DNA of 64,000 nt, taken from contig OZ251227.1 in NCBI GenBank assembly GCA_965240325.2, positions 1,984,001 through 2,048,000 on the forward strand, written 5' to 3'. The DNA is from Rebecca billardiae RCC1528. Lineage: Eukaryota > Haptophyta. The position numbers and the translations under genes were made by a program. The notes under the pieces were generated by a model. It saw nothing but the letters and a program-made list of their open reading frames with translations. It made no database searches and had not been told where the DNA came from. Below are positions 61,126-64,000 of this stretch, one piece after another; the first letter of the stretch is position 1; each line of letters begins with the position of its first letter.

Positions 61126-63429
61126 ATGGGATCCACGTGTTGGCTCGATCATCGGGATCAAGCGGGCTGCGCAGGCAGTGGGCTGGCGTACGAGCTCACT
61201 ACACGCGCAGTGTCAGAATACGCTGCATCAGGTGTGCCCCGTCGGCTGTGCTGCTGAGCATACGGCACACGACGGGCACTCGAGCAGTCCGGCCGTGCGA
61301 GGAGCCCGAGCATCCCAGCTGGCGTGCGAGCGGCTTACCGGGCGCAGCTGATGCACGAGCACCCTGCGTTGCGCACCAAAGGTGTCAAGAGCACGCGTTC
61401 TCGCCATCCAGTCGTATCTTTCGGCCTCCATGCGCTCACGGCCAAGGAGATGATCTGCGCGCGTACGCGCGCGCTGCCGATTCCCGAGGAGTGCATGAGG
61501 GGGTCGGGTTGCCTCCACAGGGGCACCTGAGCTTGACTCGAGGGCTGAGTGGAGCAGGCGACGAAAGACGCACGACGAGTGTCTGGGGTCTCCTCGTGGC
61601 GCGCTTGCACGTTTTCGGCGCATCACCATCACTGTGCTGACTTCGCGGCCGGCGTCGCCTGCTGGCTGCGGCGCCCCGACCGCTGCCCGTGACCGTGTGC
61701 TGACCCGCTCCGACCGCACCGTGTCCGCGCAGGCGCAGCTGCCAGACTCGCAGCATAAGAGTAGCGGCCTATGGCTATAGCCCGGTCGTAGCTTGATGTG
61801 CGCGCGTAAAGGAGGAGGAGTAGACGTCGTATCAAGCGACCTGCTCGCCTGCTGCTAATAAAATATACGCGTGATGATCGCGGCTCTGACGGATCGGACC
61901 GAATAATGGATTCCAGCGTGCCCGCGCGGCGAAGGCACCGGCCACGGGCACGGACCACGGCCACTCGGCAGCTTCATGGCGCGTCGTGTCGGCGGACGGC
62001 TGGCTGGCGGATGAGTCGGCAGGCTTGGGGAGCCCGCGAGCGCGGCACGCCACGCTGTTTGCATACTGTAGTTGCGCATCGCCTCTTCGTAGACGCGCGC
62101 CTCACTCTCAGCTGAGCTCGGGCCGTCGGGTGCGACGACGGCTGGCGGGAGCCGCTGACCGTGTCCGTGACATCATGACGACCGACCGCGAACTCCGACC
62201 TGGCTGACGGCAGCACTTGCGAGCAGCGCAGCACGGCGCGGCGCGTTGCGGCCTGCGGCGCGGCGTGGCGGTGGGCCCGCGTGACACGCTGCCAGCGTCA
62301 CGGACAAGCGAGACCCCGCCCCGTCTCCGCAGCGCCGCGCTCACATGTGACCACGACCTGCACAACACGGGCCGTGGTCAGAAAGCCGTCGCACGCGCGT
62401 TCACTTACGCGGCAACTTGGTGCTGAGCGCCAGCCGAGAGGTAGTGGCGACGACGACAGCCACTCCAGGTCGATGTGCACCTGCGTCTGTGCCCGGGTGC
62501 CGCTGGGATGCGATTGAGGATGAGAGCTTGCGGCAGCATGCCCTGACATGAGCAGCGGTCAGTTTGGAGAGCGTGAGTCGTGCCAGCACGCGAGAGCAGA
62601 CGTGCACGTTTCGAGCAGCCGAGCTGTACCATGAACGTCAGCAATCTAGCGCGCATGCCGCGCACCCGAAAGAGCTGACCATCTCCGCGTGCTCAGAGCA
62701 GCCGGCGGCGCGCTCGCAGAGTCGCTTCGGAGTCGCTTTGCGGCCGTCTCGGCGCGTGTCATGTGGAGCTGCTCTCGAGGCGAAGGAGGAGGATGGCGTT
62801 GATCAGCGCCGCTGAAGACTAGGACTAGGCTCTCTCGCGAGGTCCGCCGCGCGGTCTACGCCGCCGATCACGGCCTCTTGAGGACGGTCGGCCAGCGCGC
62901 GCGTCGGCAGCCATCGTGACGCCTCTCATTCAACTTTCGGCCCGTGTTAGCGCACTGTGTAATGGTATGATTTAAGCTTTCTCATGACAGGACCCCCTGT
63001 CCCTACCGATCTTGACTAATTTTTTACTTATTGGCTGAGAATATTCTACACAACTTTTAGGCGAGCATAGCTACCATTCCATCTAAAACTACCCACTACC
63101 GCGTGATGAACGATCAGTGCAATTAACGATGCTGAAATCCGCGCAGCGAGGGGGCACTTATGGAGTAGTGTGGGTCCCCTGATTGGCTGGTTTTTCTTTC
63201 CGGTAAGCTGTGATTCGCGGGAAAGTTCACCGACGATTGGCTAAAGACGGTAATGTGGGTATGCATCGACCCAAACCACCTGTCAAGTACCGATCGCAAA
63301 TTAGAAATTGCTGTAGTGCGAGTTCGGAGTGCCGAGAGCAACTCCGCATCCAGCACGAGGCCGGACGAGAGGTCATCAACGCGTCGAGCACATCTGCACC
63401 TGGCTGACCACGCAGAGTGGCGAGCCTTG

Positions 63430-64000
63430 ATGGTGACCGGTCCCGCTGGCCGCGCGCTTGGGCTCATCGCATTGCTCCTCAACACATGCCACCACACAGC
63501 AGCAGCCTGCGACACCGACGCTGACTGCGGCACGAGCTCGTACTGTACCGGACTCGGCTACTGGTCCTTTTGCACTGCGTGCTTGACCTGCACCGGCTCC
63601 TGGTGCGGGCGCGCGCCGGGTTGTTACTCCCCGCCCCCACCGCCATCGCCACCGCCGCCGCCGCCGACGTGCTCATCGCACACGACCTGCGCGTGGGACG
63701 AGTTCTGCCGCGACAACAACTGGCCGTATGCCGACAGATGCGACGACTGCGACGACTGCGACCCTGGTTCATCATCCACCAACTCCATCGACGGCAGCTG
63801 CGACCACTGCCCGGCGCCATCCGATGGCAGCTGCCGCGCGCACACGCACTGCCCGAGCAACAGCTTCTGCTACGACGATGGACCGCTGGGCTGGAGCGAC
63901 TTCGTCTGCAGGCAGTGCGACGACTGCACTGCTGGTTTCACTGGCAACTCTGTCGACGGCGACTGCTTGGGGCCGTGCCCGCCGTGCACGGCGCACGACG
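63430..64000 (+). CDS. Secreted cysteine-rich modular protein, 3' end outside window
   Basis: ATG at 63430, frame open to the window end (190 codons seen). A signal peptide (ALGLIALLLNTCHHTAAA) is followed by a Cys-rich module (CDTDADCGTSSYCTGLGYW, CTACLTCTG), a proline linker (SPPPPPSPPPPPPT) and then at least two further modules. Each of these has C..H..C....FC at its start and a CDDC...NSIDGSCDHC or CDDC...NSVDGDC end. Cysteine spacing suggests disulfide-bonded extracellular domains, and the Pro linker is typical of algal wall or adhesion proteins. I do not recognise a named family. The downstream part may add more modules or an enzyme domain. Confidence 0.7.
   Translation, partial: MVTGPAGRALGLIALLLNTCHHTAAACDTDADCGTSSYCTGLGYWSFCTACLTCTGSWCGRAPGCYSPPPPPSPPPPPPTCSSHTTCAWDEFCRDNNWPYADRCDDCDDCDPGSSSTNSIDGSCDHCPAPSDGSCRAHTHCPSNSFCYDDGPLGWSDFVCRQCDDCTAGFTGNSVDGDCLGPCPPCTAHD

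Larger units (their letters stand above)
57377..63429. other. 6-kb gene-poor region
   Basis: The largest stretch without a supportable gene. Contents: a CCG run (57411-57447), long GC-driven frames at 57577-58323 with no recognisable protein, a GC-palindromic block (58400-58470), an 11-bp stem palindrome (59607-59640), a perfect 22-bp hairpin (60193-60263), a diverged 375-bp tandem repeat (60393-61125), and a low-GC stretch (62930-63350) leading to the next gene. Frames at 59000-62700 change strand and length at random and show no codon signal I trust. Confidence 0.5.

Noticed and set aside
60831-61640. A 269-residue plus-strand frame
   Set aside because: Its first part lies in the 375-bp tandem repeat and is not maintained in the other copy. 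No protein character.
1-64000. Bacterial-type features (operons, Shine-Dalgarno sites, CRISPR, insertion sequences)
   Set aside because: Genes have spliceosomal introns and eukaryote-only families. No regularly spaced repeat-spacer array or transposase was found.

Overview
This is a 64 kb piece of a very GC-rich eukaryotic nuclear genome. I place it, by inference, in a unicellular alga, most likely a haptophyte. The reasons are spliceosomal introns, genes such as AP-2 alpha, TELO2, vasohibin and mitochondrial PDH E1 alpha, several leaders that look like bipartite plastid targeting, and short introns made almost wholly of G and C. I recognise 23 protein genes. The first is cut by the left edge and the last by the right edge. 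I see no rRNA or tRNA gene and no CRISPR array.

Layout. 0-6 kb: TELO2 (5' end missing) and a plastid-type PDZ protein. 6-8.6 kb: repeat-rich intergenic. 8.6-17.3 kb: Mpv17/PMP22 protein, OFA-type MFS transporter, a small secreted protein, a leucine-rich-repeat membrane protein and an ATRAP-like membrane protein. 18.3-23.4 kb: PDH E1 alpha carrying an E3-binding domain, a six-pass membrane protein ending in a TIR domain, and a CxxCxxCC cluster protein. 23.4-26.1 kb: repeat-rich intergenic. 26.1-36.4 kb: predicted pseudokinase, TPR-like membrane protein, a Cys/His-rich putative nuclear protein and a large PEBP-containing membrane protein. 37-47.7 kb: glycosyltransferase-like protein, plastid cyclophilin-like protein, AP-2 alpha, tesmin/LIN54-like CXC protein and vasohibin. 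48-57.4 kb: secreted unknown, long coiled-coil protein and RG-rich protein. 57.4-63.4 kb: gene-poor, with repeats and hairpins. 63.4-64 kb: cysteine-rich secreted protein.

I placed 23 introns by joining frames at conserved domain boundaries. Twenty-two are GT-AG and one, in AP-2 alpha, is GC-AG. Exon sums keep frame in every gene. Genes are often arranged head to head with 46-600 bp between start codons, so shared promoters are likely. There is no operon or single pathway. The most notable biology is the TIR membrane protein, the E3-binding domain on E1 alpha, the pseudokinase, the 72-nt phase-2 LRR exons, the intron minisatellites, and two intergenic regions that carry the same pair of dispersed repeats in the same order.
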